The notes beneath the pieces were generated by a model. It did no database searches and was not told where the DNA came from. It saw only the letters and a program-made list of their open reading frames with translations. A program made the position numbers and the translations under genes. Shown here piece after piece: positions 1 through 8,111 of a DNA stretch of 64,000 nt. Within the stretch, counting starts at the first letter, position 1. Each line of letters opens with the position of its first letter. Source of the DNA: Rhizobium binae (GTDB lineage Bacteria > Pseudomonadota > Alphaproteobacteria > Rhizobiales > Rhizobiaceae); NCBI RefSeq assembly GCF_017357225.1, contig NZ_CP071604.1, positions 1,801,001-1,865,000 on the forward strand, in the 5' to 3' direction.

Positions 1-201
1 ATTGACATCGACATCCCGAACCGCACCATCAGCCTGCGCGTCAGCGAAACCGAACTTGCCGACCGCCGCGCCGAGCAGGATGGCAAGGGCTGGCACCCGA
101 CGGAAGTGCGCAAGCGCAACGTCACCACGGCGCTGAAGGCCTATGCTGCCTTCGCGACGAGCGCCGACCGCGGCGCTGTGCGCGATCTGAACGCCCGCTA
201 A
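1..201 (+). CDS. ilvD: Dihydroxy-acid dehydratase, C-terminal end (partial)
   Basis: The window opens inside a reading frame that ends at the TAA at 199-201. The last 66 residues start with the motif [13 protein letters not shown] and continue with a [23 protein letters not shown] tail. This is the characteristic C-terminus of IlvD, which dehydrates 2,3-dihydroxy-3-methylbutanoate in valine, leucine and isoleucine synthesis. The Fe-S cysteines and the substrate-binding part lie upstream of the window. The final residues (DLNAR) are the usual short rhizobial extension. The call rests on recognition of this tail only. Confidence 0.9.
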   Translation: MDIDIPNRTISLRVSETELADRRAEQDGKGWHPTEVRKRNVTTALKAYAAFATSADRGAVRDLNAR

Positions 202-251
202 CTGGTCGAACCCGCTGATTAACAGTCAGCTGCTCTACTGACTGGTCGCTT

Positions 252-605
252 TCAAAGCGGCCGGTTGATGTTTTTGTAGGTCTCGCCGAGCTGCGTCAAC
301 CGCTCCTCATAGGCGGCCTTGAGGCAGTCGGCATCGGCCCCGCATTCCTGCCGCTTCTTCAGCCAAGCCGTCTGTTCGTCCTGCAATGTTCCGCGCGAGC
401 CCATGGCCAGCAGCCCGGAGAGCAGCTCGAAAGTCGTGACCATCCGGACATCGGCGTCGTTGAGTGCGCGGTTGTCGCAAATTGCTTTTTCATCCGGCTT
501 CAATTCTTTCGCATCGCAATCGAAGCTTGCCGCCTTCGCCATCCCCGATACGAGGAAAAGGATCATAAGGCCAAGGACCGTCGTCGTCGCTTTTTTCGTC
601 ATCAT
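252..605 (-). CDS. Secreted DUF1311 / LprI-N-like small protein
   Basis: This is a 117-aa protein with an N-terminal signal peptide (MMTKKATTTVLGLMILFLV, then an Ala-rich cleavage region). The mature part has the C-x(n)-C pattern and the LxxxQxxWLKxRxxCG core of the DUF1311/LprI N-terminal family. Four cysteines (in FDCDAK, AICDN, QECGAD and ADCLK) probably form two disulfides in the periplasm. Members include lysozyme-inhibitor-like proteins, but the function is unproven here. I chose the start at 605 rather than 632 because the signal peptide begins there and AGGAACAGAG lies just upstream. It follows the YkvA gene on the same strand by 23 bp, so the two are probably co-transcribed. Confidence 0.75.
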   Translation of the reverse strand: MMTKKATTTVLGLMILFLVSGMAKAASFDCDAKELKPDEKAICDNRALNDADVRMVTTFELLSGLLAMGSRGTLQDEQTAWLKKRQECGADADCLKAAYEERLTQLGETYKNINRPL

Positions 606-628
606 TTCTCTGTTCCTGTTGCCGCCCA

Positions 629-1009
629 TCAAGCGAGCTTGCGCAATGCCAGAGCCAGGAAGATGATGCAGGCGAGCCAGACGGCAAGGATGAAGATCAA
701 TCCGCCTCGCCCCGAGGGACGCTCGATGCGTCTTGCGGCTTCCTCGCGAAGCTCGCTCATGACAGCTGCCGGAATGAGCCGTATTGCCAGCAGAATGCCG
801 AGCGGCACGATGACGAGATCATCGAGATAGCCGAGTACGGGAATGAAATCGGGAATGAGATCGACCGGCGAGAGTGCATAGGCCGCAACGGTGCCAGCCA
901 CCACCTTCGCATACCACGGCACACGGGTGTCACGTGCGGCGAGCCACAGCGCGACGATGTCACGCTTCAGTGACTTCGCCCAGATTTTGGCTTTTGATAT
1001 CAGTCGCAT
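629..1009 (-). CDS. YkvA family (DUF1232) membrane protein
   Basis: This 126-aa protein carries the DUF1232 signature YALSPVDLIPDFIPVLGYLDD at about residues 44-64, including the SPxDxIPD core that defines the YkvA family. A hydrophobic stretch follows directly (residues 66-84), and a second C-terminal membrane segment lies at about 103-122. The family is widespread and of unknown biochemical role. It is divergent from the Do-type protease gene, with a 146-bp shared upstream region (1010-1155) in which I see no clear operator. Confidence 0.85.
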   Translation of the reverse strand: MRLISKAKIWAKSLKRDIVALWLAARDTRVPWYAKVVAGTVAAYALSPVDLIPDFIPVLGYLDDLVIVPLGILLAIRLIPAAVMSELREEAARRIERPSGRGGLIFILAVWLACIIFLALALRKLA

Positions 1010-1155
1010 GGCCGGTCTTCCTGAATCGAATTGGCAAAGGCTTCAAGCGAAATCTCTTGGGCGCCGGCTGGCTCGTTCTTCCATCCTTCCGCCCTCTTTC
1101 CTTTCTAGCGTCGGGCGCTAAAACGTTGCTCAAGAGGATTCAAAAAGGGATACCC

Positions 1156-2559
1156 ATGCAAGGCCTGTTCAAGCACGCCTCCGTCTCGCTGCTCGCTGTG
1201 ACGCTCCTTCTGCCGGCTGCCGCCCATGCGCAGACCACGAAAACCGTGCCCGAGAGCCAGATGCAGATGCAGCTCTCCTTCGCGCCGCTGGTGAAGCAGA
1301 CATCTGGCGCCGTCGTCAATGTCTATGCGGAAAAGATCGTTCAGCGTCAGTCGCCTTTTGCTGGCGATCCCTTCTTTGAGCAGTTTTTTGGCCAGCAGAT
1401 GCCGAACCGGTCGGAGAAGCAGACTTCGCTCGGCTCGGGCGTCATCGTCGAGGCAAACGGCACTGTCGTGACCAATAATCACGTCGTCGAGGGCGCTGAC
1501 GACATCAAGGTGGCGCTGCCGGATGGCCGTGAATTCCCCTGCAAGGTGGTGCTGCGCGATGACCGCGTCGACCTCGCCGTGCTGAAAATAAACAGCGAAG
1601 CGAACTTTCCGACACTGCCGATCGGCAATTCCGATTCCGTCGAAGTTGGCGATCTCGTGCTGGCGATCGGCAACCCGTTCGGTGTCGGCCAGACGGTGAC
1701 GAGCGGCATAGTTTCGGCGCTTGCGCGTAATCAGGTCGTCAGGAACGAGTTCGGATTCTTCATCCAGACCGACGCCTCGATCAACCCGGGCAATTCGGGT
1801 GGCGCGCTGATGAACCTGAAAGGCGAGCTGATCGGTATCAACACGGCGATCTTCTCGCGCGGCGGCGGTTCGAACGGCATCGGCTTTGCCATTCCCGCCA
1901 ACCTCGTCAAGGTCTTCCTCGCTTCGGCCGATGCGGGTGTCAAATCCTTCGAACGGCCCTATGTCGGCGCGAGCTTCGATGCCGTGACCTCCGAAGTCGC
2001 AGAGGCCCTCGGGCTCGACAGGGTCCGCGGCGCGCTCGTCGTCAAGGTTTCGGAGGGCGGGCCGGCCGCCAAGGCCGGACTGAAGGCGGGCCAAATCGTC
2101 ACCGCTGTCAACGGTATTTCTGTTGAACATCCGGATGCATTGCTCTATCGCCTGACGACGGCTGGCCTCGGCAAGTCGGTCAATCTGACAGTCATCGAAA
2201 ACGGGCGCGAGGAGCAGCTGTCGCTGGCACTCGACCGTGCGCCGGAAACCTCGCCGCGCGACCAGCGCGTGATCGGCGGACGCACCCCCTTTACCGGCGC
2301 CGTTGTCGAAAACCTGTCGCCGCGTGTCGCCGACGAACTTCGCATGCCCTCGGAATCGACCGGCGTCGTTGTCGCGAATGTCAAGGAGGACTCGCCGGCC
2401 GCCCGTCTCGGCTTCGAGCCCAAGGATATCATCGTCTCGATCAACGGCACGGAAGTGAAATCCACCAAAGAACTGGCCGAAATTGCCAGCAGCGAGCCCG
2501 GCCTTTGGCGGGTGGAGATCGAGCGCGACGGGCAGCGCATCCGGCAGTTCTTTCGATGA
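1156..2559 (+). CDS. Do/DegP family periplasmic serine endoprotease
   Basis: This 467-aa HtrA-type protease degrades or refolds damaged envelope proteins in the periplasm. A signal peptide (residues 1-23, ending AAAHA) is followed by the trypsin-like domain. The catalytic triad is visible as His in TNNHVVEG, Asp in DDRVDLAVLK and Ser in NPGNSGGAL. Two PDZ domains follow (roughly 255-345 and 365-465), as in DegP and DegQ. The open frame extends upstream to 874, but the ATG at 1156 is preferred because it starts the signal peptide and has AAAAGGG upstream. Its stop overlaps the rarA start (ATGA), so the two genes are translationally coupled. DegP versus DegQ cannot be settled from sequence alone. 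Confidence 0.92.
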   Translation: MQGLFKHASVSLLAVTLLLPAAAHAQTTKTVPESQMQMQLSFAPLVKQTSGAVVNVYAEKIVQRQSPFAGDPFFEQFFGQQMPNRSEKQTSLGSGVIVEANGTVVTNNHVVEGADDIKVALPDGREFPCKVVLRDDRVDLAVLKINSEANFPTLPIGNSDSVEVGDLVLAIGNPFGVGQTVTSGIVSALARNQVVRNEFGFFIQTDASINPGNSGGALMNLKGELIGINTAIFSRGGGSNGIGFAIPANLVKVFLASADAGVKSFERPYVGASFDAVTSEVAEALGLDRVRGALVVKVSEGGPAAKAGLKAGQIVTAVNGISVEHPDALLYRLTTAGLGKSVNLTVIENGREEQLSLALDRAPETSPRDQRVIGGRTPFTGAVVENLSPRVADELRMPSESTGVVVANVKEDSPAARLGFEPKDIIVSINGTEVKSTKELAEIASSEPGLWRVEIERDGQRIRQFFR

Positions 2560-3872
2560 GCAATGATCTCTTCGCGCCGCGTGTTCCGGAAGAGGTCGCC
2601 GCCAGGCGGCCGCTTGCCGACCGGCTGCGGCCGAAGACGCTTGCCGAGGTCACCGGGCAGGAACATCTGACCGGTGAGAATGGCGTCCTGAAGCGGATGA
2701 TCGAAAGCGGTTCGCTCGGCTCGATGATCTTCTGGGGTCCGCCCGGCACCGGCAAGACGACGGTGGCGCGGCTGCTGTCCGGCGAGGCGGGGCTGGCTTT
2801 TGAGCAGATATCGGCGATCTTTTCCGGCGTGGCCGACCTCAAGAAGGTATTCGAGACAGCCCGCCTGCGCCGCATGGACGGCCGTCAGACGCTGCTCTTC
2901 GTCGACGAGATCCATCGTTTCAACCGCGCCCAGCAGGACAGTTTCCTGCCTGTCATGGAGGATGGCACCGTCATCCTCGTCGGCGCCACCACCGAAAACC
3001 CGTCCTTCGAGCTCAACGCCGCTCTTCTATCGCGCGCTCGCGTGCTGACCTTCAAGGCGCATGACGAGCAGAGCCTGGAGGAGTTGCTGAAGCGCGCCGA
3101 AGCCAGCGAGCAGAAGCCGCTGCCGCTGACGGAGGAAGCCCGCGCCAGCTTGATCCGCATGGCCGACGGCGACGGCCGCGCGGTGCTGACACTTGCCGAA
3201 GAGGTCTGGCGCGCCGCGCGCGAGGGCGAGAGCTTCGACACCGAAGGCCTGACCCGCATCGTCCAGCGCCGCGCCCCCGTCTACGACAAGGCGCAGGATG
3301 GCCACTACAATCTGATTTCGGCACTGCATAAATCCGTGCGCGGCTCGGATCCCGATGCCGCCCTCTATTATCTCGCCCGTATGTTCGATGCCGGCGAGGA
3401 TCCGCTCTATCTCGGCCGGCGGCTGGTGCGCATGGCGGTGGAGGATATCGGCCTTGCCGATCCGCAGGCGCTGGTGATCTGCAACGCCGCCAAGGACGCC
3501 TATGATTATCTCGGCTCGCCGGAAGGGGAACTGGCGCTAGCCCAGGCCTGCGTCTATCTCGCCACCGCGCCGAAATCCAATGCCGTCTACACCGCCTTCA
3601 AAGCTGCAAGCCAGGCCGCCAAGCAGAACGGCTCACTGCTGCCGCCGAAGCATATCCTCAACGCGCCGACCAAGCTGATGAAAGGCGAGGGGTATGGCGA
3701 AGGTTATCGCTATGACCATGACGAGCCGGACGCCTTTTCCGGCCAAGACTATTTCCCGGAGAAAATGGGCCGCCAGACCTTCTATGACCCGCCGGAGCGT
3801 GGCTTCGAGCGCGACATCCGCAAGCGGCTAGAATGGTGGGCGAAGCTTCGCAAGGAACGCAATCCGCGCTGA
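2556..3872 (+). CDS. rarA: Replication-associated recombination protein A (MgsA/RarA AAA+ ATPase)
   Basis: This 438-aa AAA+ ATPase of the RarA/MgsA/WRNIP1 family acts at stalled replication forks. Visible motifs are the Walker A GPPGTGKTT (about residues 60-68), the Walker B/DEAD-like LLFVDEIHRFN, a sensor-1 region GATTENPSF and the C-terminal tetramerisation part with the SDPDAALYYLARM and YHxPxxxG-like segments. The start at 2556 overlaps the protease stop by 4 bp. Pairing of an HtrA protease with rarA is common in rhizobia. Confidence 0.93.
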   Translation: MSNDLFAPRVPEEVAARRPLADRLRPKTLAEVTGQEHLTGENGVLKRMIESGSLGSMIFWGPPGTGKTTVARLLSGEAGLAFEQISAIFSGVADLKKVFETARLRRMDGRQTLLFVDEIHRFNRAQQDSFLPVMEDGTVILVGATTENPSFELNAALLSRARVLTFKAHDEQSLEELLKRAEASEQKPLPLTEEARASLIRMADGDGRAVLTLAEEVWRAAREGESFDTEGLTRIVQRRAPVYDKAQDGHYNLISALHKSVRGSDPDAALYYLARMFDAGEDPLYLGRRLVRMAVEDIGLADPQALVICNAAKDAYDYLGSPEGELALAQACVYLATAPKSNAVYTAFKAASQAAKQNGSLLPPKHILNAPTKLMKGEGYGEGYRYDHDEPDAFSGQDYFPEKMGRQTFYDPPERGFERDIRKRLEWWAKLRKERNPR

Positions 3873-3905
3873 CGCCGCTGTGGTTGTTCGGTTGGCGAAC
3901 GTTGC

Positions 3906-4580
3906 TCAGCCGCCAAGAGCGATGGCGATTGCGACCAGTAGCAATCCGAGACAGGTCATCGTCATGCCTGCCTGAATAGGTCTGCCACCGGAAGATTTCG
4001 CCCACGCATATCCCGTCACAAACAGCAGCATGATCAGAAACAGATTGCTGACCCTCAAGGCAAGGTGCGCATCCTCGATAAGAAAGAATGGGATAACTGC
4101 CGGAATGGCGGTAGCCGAGACCAGGAGGAAGACGGCAATTGCTGCGGACAGATCGCCTTTCGATAACGATACCTTCACTGGATCGGCCCGGCGTGCGAGC
4201 GTCAACAATGATCGATAGAGCGCGTCCGTGTCGGCGGACCTCGCAGAGAACGGCGCTTCATTGATCGGGAATTCGTTCGCGAGCACCGTGAGCGCCTCAG
4301 ACTCGTTTTCGGCGGCTTTGACTTGCCGAAAAAGGCGCAGCCGCCTGCTCTTATAAAACGTGGTCCCTAGAATGAACAACATGGCGTCAATGATTCCCCA
4401 GGCGACATTGCATCCGATCGTCGCCACGATCAACTCGTGGACATTTAAACCTTCTTCTTCAAAAACAAGCCTGGAACCGACCGTCCAGGTCAGCGCCATG
4501 ATCAATCCGAAAAGGACTTCGCCGAGCGCATCACCTGGATCAATGATTTTGGTGATGCGACCGATCGGGTTCGAAGTCAT
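3906..4580 (-). CDS. Multi-pass membrane protein, possibly VIT1/CCC1-related
   Basis: This 224-aa protein has about five hydrophobic segments. Two are near the N-terminus (about 19-36 and 50-75), followed by a charged cytoplasmic loop (about 80-140), then three C-terminal helices. The layout, with DALGEVLFGLIMALTWT near the start, recalls small VIT1/CCC1-like proteins, but no metal-binding signature is clear. Its 3' end converges on rarA with a 33-bp gap. The function is unknown; transport is a guess from topology. The 205 bp upstream (4581-4785) hold no gene I can support. Confidence 0.6.
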   Translation of the reverse strand: MTSNPIGRITKIIDPGDALGEVLFGLIMALTWTVGSRLVFEEEGLNVHELIVATIGCNVAWGIIDAMLFILGTTFYKSRRLRLFRQVKAAENESEALTVLANEFPINEAPFSARSADTDALYRSLLTLARRADPVKVSLSKGDLSAAIAVFLLVSATAIPAVIPFFLIEDAHLALRVSNLFLIMLLFVTGYAWAKSSGGRPIQAGMTMTCLGLLLVAIAIALGG

Positions 4581-4785
4581 GGGCTACTCCCACGTGATGA
4601 AAATCCTGCAGCGCCGCGCGTCCTCGAGCCGATTTGCAGCTTGGCCTGAAAAATTGTGATCGACGCAGCCGCCTAAATCATTGATCGCGATCAAGAGTAG
4701 GATGATTGGCCATATTCTGACCGGCCCTTTTCCGATAGGGCGCTGTCTGCGCCTGCGCGACGTTTCCGCGAGAGAAGGCCCGGTG

Positions 4786-5091
4786 CTACCGCGGCGTCTT
4801 CTGGTTGGCCGGCGCGGCGATTACCTTTACGGCGGATTCCGCCAGCCCGTGATGACCTTCCATGTCGACGACGACGTGCCAGTGACCGCTTTCGGGAACG
4901 GCGAGCTTGACCGGCGATTTGCGCGCCACGCCGCCGATATATTTGAAGTCGAGAACTTCGGTGAAGCGCTGGAAATTCGGCGCGGTCATCAGGCGCACAT
5001 TGTTCACCGCATTCAACGACACCTCGACGATCGTTCCGGCGCGTTGTTCCTTAAGGTCGTAATGGGTGAAGCGGAAATTCGGTTTCGGCAT
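4786..5091 (-). CDS. DUF1883 domain protein
   Basis: This 101-aa protein matches the DUF1883 pattern closely. The N-terminal FRFTHYDLKEQRAGTIVEVSL block is followed by NVRLM, then GGVARKSPVKLAVPESGHWHVVVD. In the family this small beta-rich domain occurs alone or fused to TIR and other signalling domains, and often accompanies stress or conflict proteins. Here it stands alone. The ATG at 5091 has GAGACC upstream. No function is established. Confidence 0.8.
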   Translation of the reverse strand: MPKPNFRFTHYDLKEQRAGTIVEVSLNAVNNVRLMTAPNFQRFTEVLDFKYIGGVARKSPVKLAVPESGHWHVVVDMEGHHGLAESAVKVIAAPANQKTPR

Positions 5092-5221
5092 TGGTCTCGT
5101 GGCGTCTTAAGTCTATGCGCCAGAATTTTACCAGCATGCCAGTTAAAGAAGGGTTGGAAATAGCCCATGAACGCATGTCTTCCTGCTCCCGCCGGGTGAA
5201 GTGGCGGGAGCTCGGCAGAAT

Positions 5222-5485
5222 CTAGTGGATTTTCGCGTTGCCACGCGCAAAGGGCGTGAATTCCAGCGCCAAGCCCTCGGCCGCCCTGTGGATGTCGGCC
5301 GAGGGGCAGTTGCATTCCCCTGCGGCGAAATGAAGGGCGGCCGCCTCATTGATGAAAAAGCCGCCGACGAGGCCATCGCGGTCGTGGACGATCCACCGGC
5401 CGCTTCTGTCACGCCCGACAGTAAAGCGAGCGGAAGGCGAGGGCGTTGCGGCGGGAAGAATGCGGCGTTGCTGTGCGTTTGCCAT
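5222..5485 (-). CDS. Conserved hypothetical protein (rhizobial)
   Basis: This 87-aa soluble protein has an aromatic/aspartate-rich core (RFTVGRDRSGRWIVHDRDG, then GGxF and a short AALHFA helix). I recognise the pattern only as a small hypothetical common in Rhizobium. Start ATG 5485 has AAGGATC upstream. It follows the small ORF at 5512-5694 by 26 bp on the same strand and is probably co-transcribed with it. Confidence 0.6.
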   Translation of the reverse strand: MANAQQRRILPAATPSPSARFTVGRDRSGRWIVHDRDGLVGGFFINEAAALHFAAGECNCPSADIHRAAEGLALEFTPFARGNAKIH

Positions 5486-5511
5486 TTTGGTGATCCTTGG
5501 GTCCTGATGCT

Positions 5512-5694
5512 TCAGCGGGAGATGAAGTTGAAGGTCATCTGCACCAGTCCGGCAAAGGCCATCGCCGTTAAAAGGCGGGGCGCGACGGCGGCAAGACCGG
5601 AGAATATCGGATGGGAGGGATCGGCGGCGACTGCTCTGATGCGGCTCCGTTGCAGCGGGTCGATTTTGGCACTCGGTTCAGTCAGGCGTGACAT
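5512..5694 (-). CDS. Small hypothetical protein with C-terminal hydrophobic segment
   Basis: This 60-aa protein has a basic, polar N-terminal half and a hydrophobic C-terminal half (GLAAVAPRLLTAMAFAGLV), probably one membrane helix. The frame stays open upstream to 5892, but the ATG at 5694 has a good ribosome binding site (AAAGGAC) and begins the conserved-looking part. It is not recognised. Confidence 0.5.
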   Translation of the reverse strand: MSRLTEPSAKIDPLQRSRIRAVAADPSHPIFSGLAAVAPRLLTAMAFAGLVQMTFNFISR

Positions 5695-5747
5695 CGGTTT
5701 TGTCCTTTCGAAGCCTCGCTCAACCGCCGCTTGATGGTGCGGCGGTG

Positions 5748-6734
5748 TCACGCTTCTGAAGATAAGGCCGGGCGGATAGGGTTTCCATTTGGCGCTGGAG
5801 AAGAAAATATTAAAATCTGATAGGGATAACGCCAAACCAGTGCTGCTTTCGTCGAGGAAAGGCGCAAGCGCCTGGCCGATTGCGAACCGCACCTCCGGCT
5901 CGGCAGCGACAAGCGGAGGCGAAGCTCGGCCTCTGTTCCGCGGATCAGCCGTAGCCCATGTTTTATCCTGGCTGGATCGGATTCCGGCCCAAGCGCGGCA
6001 AACATTGGCAGCAGCCGGTGGTGCAGCGAAAGTGCCGCTGAAAGGTTTCCGGCCCGAGCGGCCTGCTGCATCGATGTGAAGCGCCGCGGCATCACGTTGG
6101 CGCCCGGCGAGATCATGCCGTCGCCACCCGCGACGGTGAAAGCTAGCGCGGAAGGATCGTGACCGGAAAAGAATCGAAAGCGTTGGCGCAGGAACGGCGA
6201 GAGGCAGGCGAAGCGGGCGATATCGCCCGTGGCGTCGAGGATGCCGAGAATCCCTGGGATGGCCGCCAGCTTGCCGAGCGTTTCCACCGAAAGATCGCTC
6301 GCAGTCCGCGCCGGCGCATTGTCGACGAGAACAGGCAGTCCGCCTGCTTCAGCCACTTGCTCGAAGTGATGGAGGATGCCGTTTTGCCCCGGCTTGGAAT
6401 AATAAGGCACAGTCACGAGCGCCGCGGCGGCGCCGAGCGTTTCCGCCAGCCGGATAAGCATGATCGTGCTTTCGGTGGAATTGGTGCCGGTGGCGGCGAT
6501 GACGGGCACGCGGCCGGCCGCGCGGACGCTGAGATCGATCACCTCTGCGCGCTCCGGCGGCGAAAGCGTCGGGCCTTCTCCCGTTACGGAGCAGACGGCA
6601 AGCCCGTCGACACCGCTGAGGATTTGCCATTCCACAAGCGCCCGAAGCGCCGGTCTGTCGAGGTCGCCATTGCAGAACGGCGTGACGAGGGCGGCGATCG
6701 CACCGGCAAGGCGCGGCATTCTCGCCGTTTCCAT
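5748..6734 (-). CDS. DapA/NAL-family (dihydrodipicolinate synthase-like) protein lacking the Schiff-base lysine
   Basis: This 328-aa TIM-barrel protein of the DapA family has the N-terminal LAGAIAALVTPF, the TGEGPTLSPPER loop, and PYYSKPGQNG with the conserved tyrosine pair. The usual GIKEATG motif reads GILDATG, so the catalytic lysine is Leu166 (codon at 6237-6239), and the YNxPxRT motif reads VDNAPART. Aldolase chemistry through a Schiff base is therefore not expected unless another lysine serves. The last 60 residues do not look like the family; one base earlier in the frame near 5924-5930 the DNA encodes a good DapA-like end (LVAAEPEVRFAIGQALAPFL). A single-base frameshift is likely there. 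Start ATG 6734 lies 8 bp after the small gene upstream. Confidence 0.75.
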   Translation of the reverse strand: METARMPRLAGAIAALVTPFCNGDLDRPALRALVEWQILSGVDGLAVCSVTGEGPTLSPPERAEVIDLSVRAAGRVPVIAATGTNSTESTIMLIRLAETLGAAAALVTVPYYSKPGQNGILHHFEQVAEAGGLPVLVDNAPARTASDLSVETLGKLAAIPGILGILDATGDIARFACLSPFLRQRFRFFSGHDPSALAFTVAGGDGMISPGANVMPRRFTSMQQAARAGNLSAALSLHHRLLPMFAALGPESDPARIKHGLRLIRGTEAELRLRLSLPSRRCGSQSARRLRLSSTKAALVWRYPYQILIFSSPAPNGNPIRPALSSEA

Positions 6735-6742
6735 AGCCAGCC

Positions 6743-6901
6743 TCAGAGCGCGCCGAGAACGACGTAAAGTTCGACACAGGCGAGCACGACGCCGAAGACC
6801 ATCAGCGCCTGAGCGGTACGCCTCTCGCGCACCTGCCGACTGCCGCGCTTGATCTTGTACGGGCGAAGAGGTTGGAAGCCGGAGGACATGACATTTCTCA
6901 T
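6743..6901 (-). CDS. Small single-pass membrane protein
   Basis: This 52-aa protein has a strongly basic N-terminal half (RPYKIKRGSRQVRERR) followed by one membrane helix (ALMVFGVVLACVELYVVLG). The ATG at 6901 has AAAGG upstream. It precedes the DapA-like gene by 8 bp, so the two form a transcription unit. The function is unknown. The basic flank predicts an inside N-terminus. Confidence 0.5.
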   Translation of the reverse strand: MRNVMSSGFQPLRPYKIKRGSRQVRERRTAQALMVFGVVLACVELYVVLGAL

Positions 6902-7086
6902 GGCATTTTGACCTTTGCAGTGATGGCAATAGCGTACTGCCGTCTGCGATAGGAAATCCATTCGGGCCAAGGAGCGAAGATATAGGAATGGCATAAAGGC
7001 CGACGCAGGAAATTTCGGAGCGTGGTGTCGGAAAGGGATAGCCGCCGCCGTCCTTGCGGTATCGAACCCGAAAAGGAGCACGGAAA

Positions 7087-8031
7087 ATGTCAAAGATGAC
7101 GCTGATTTCGATGATCGCAACGGCTGCCGCATTCCTTGCCGCGTCCGATATATCAGGCGCCGGAAGTGCCGCGCCGATGATCGAGGAGAAGAAGGCCGCG
7201 CCGGTTGTCAGGAAGGGAAGTCTGCCGGTCAACGGCATCGACTATTATTACGAGATCCGCGGCGAGGGCGAGCCGCTGCTGCTGCTCCACGGCGGCCTCG
7301 GGCAGATCGAGATGTTCGCGCCCGTCATGCCGATCTTTTCCGATCACCGACAGATCATCGCTGTTGATCTGCAGGGCCATGGCCGTACTCCGCTCGGCAA
7401 GCGGCCGATCGAACTGCCGGCGATCGGCGCCGACCTTGCGATCCTGGTAAAGGAGCTCGGCTACGACAAGGTCGACGTCTTCGGTTATTCCTTCGGCGGC
7501 GGGGTGGCGCTGAACATGGCGGCGAATGCGCCCGACCGCGTGCGCCGCCTGGTGATACTCTCGGCGCCCTATGCGCAAAACGGTTTCTTTCCCGAGATGC
7601 TGCCGCAGCAGGCGGCCGTCGGCGCTGGGATGGCCGAGATGATGAAGGCCACGCCGATGTTCCTCTCCTACAAGGCGGTGGCGCCCGACGTTTCGGAGTT
7701 TCCCAAGCTGCTCGATGCCATGGGCGCACTGATGCGCGAACCCATCGACTATAGCGACGCGGTCGCGAAGCTCACCATGCCTGTTATGTTGATCTATGGT
7801 GATGCCGACATGATCCGCCCCGAGCACATGATCGACTTCTACCACAAGCATGGCGGCGGCCTGCGCGATGCGGGCTGGATGCGTGAGAACATGTCGAAGA
7901 ACCGGCTGGCGATCCTGCCTGATCTGACCCACTACGAAACCTTCGCTTCGCCCGTCATGGCGACTATGGCGATGACCTTCCTCGACGGCGGCGATAAGCC
8001 ACCGAACTGGGCCGAGCAGGTTGGAAAATAG
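7087..8031 (+). CDS. Secreted alpha/beta hydrolase
   Basis: This 314-aa alpha/beta-hydrolase fold protein has an N-terminal signal-like segment (residues 1-28). It shows LLLLHGGLG (oxyanion strand), the nucleophile elbow GYSFGGG, an Asp in YGDADMIRPEH and a C-terminal His in LPDLTHYET, so the triad is complete. The class covers esterases, epoxide hydrolases and haloalkane dehalogenases, and the substrate cannot be read from sequence. ATG 7087 follows AAAAGGAG. It is divergent from the small membrane protein gene across a 185-bp gap. Confidence 0.8.
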   Translation: MSKMTLISMIATAAAFLAASDISGAGSAAPMIEEKKAAPVVRKGSLPVNGIDYYYEIRGEGEPLLLLHGGLGQIEMFAPVMPIFSDHRQIIAVDLQGHGRTPLGKRPIELPAIGADLAILVKELGYDKVDVFGYSFGGGVALNMAANAPDRVRRLVILSAPYAQNGFFPEMLPQQAAVGAGMAEMMKATPMFLSYKAVAPDVSEFPKLLDAMGALMREPIDYSDAVAKLTMPVMLIYGDADMIRPEHMIDFYHKHGGGLRDAGWMRENMSKNRLAILPDLTHYETFASPVMATMAMTFLDGGDKPPNWAEQVGK

Positions 8032-8065
8032 GCGAGGTGCCGAGCTCCCGGCCACGATTCCCTCT

Positions 8066-8094
8066 GCCGCATCAGGGTCGAATCCTGATGTGGC
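8066..8094. terminator. Stem-loop between convergent genes
   Basis: An 11-bp stem with one mismatch (GCCGCATCAGG at 8066-8076 against CCTGATGTGGC at 8084-8094) and a 7-nt loop sits between the converging hydrolase and ketopantoate-reductase-like genes. There is no clear U-tract. It probably works as a bidirectional 3' stem. Confidence 0.45.
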
Positions 8095-8111
8095 GGAGTA
8101 TCGTTGCAAGA

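Noticed and set aside
1105..2130. Long open frame (341 codons) opposite the protease gene
   Set aside because: It is a GC-driven shadow of the Do-type protease, which has all catalytic motifs; the antisense product shows none.
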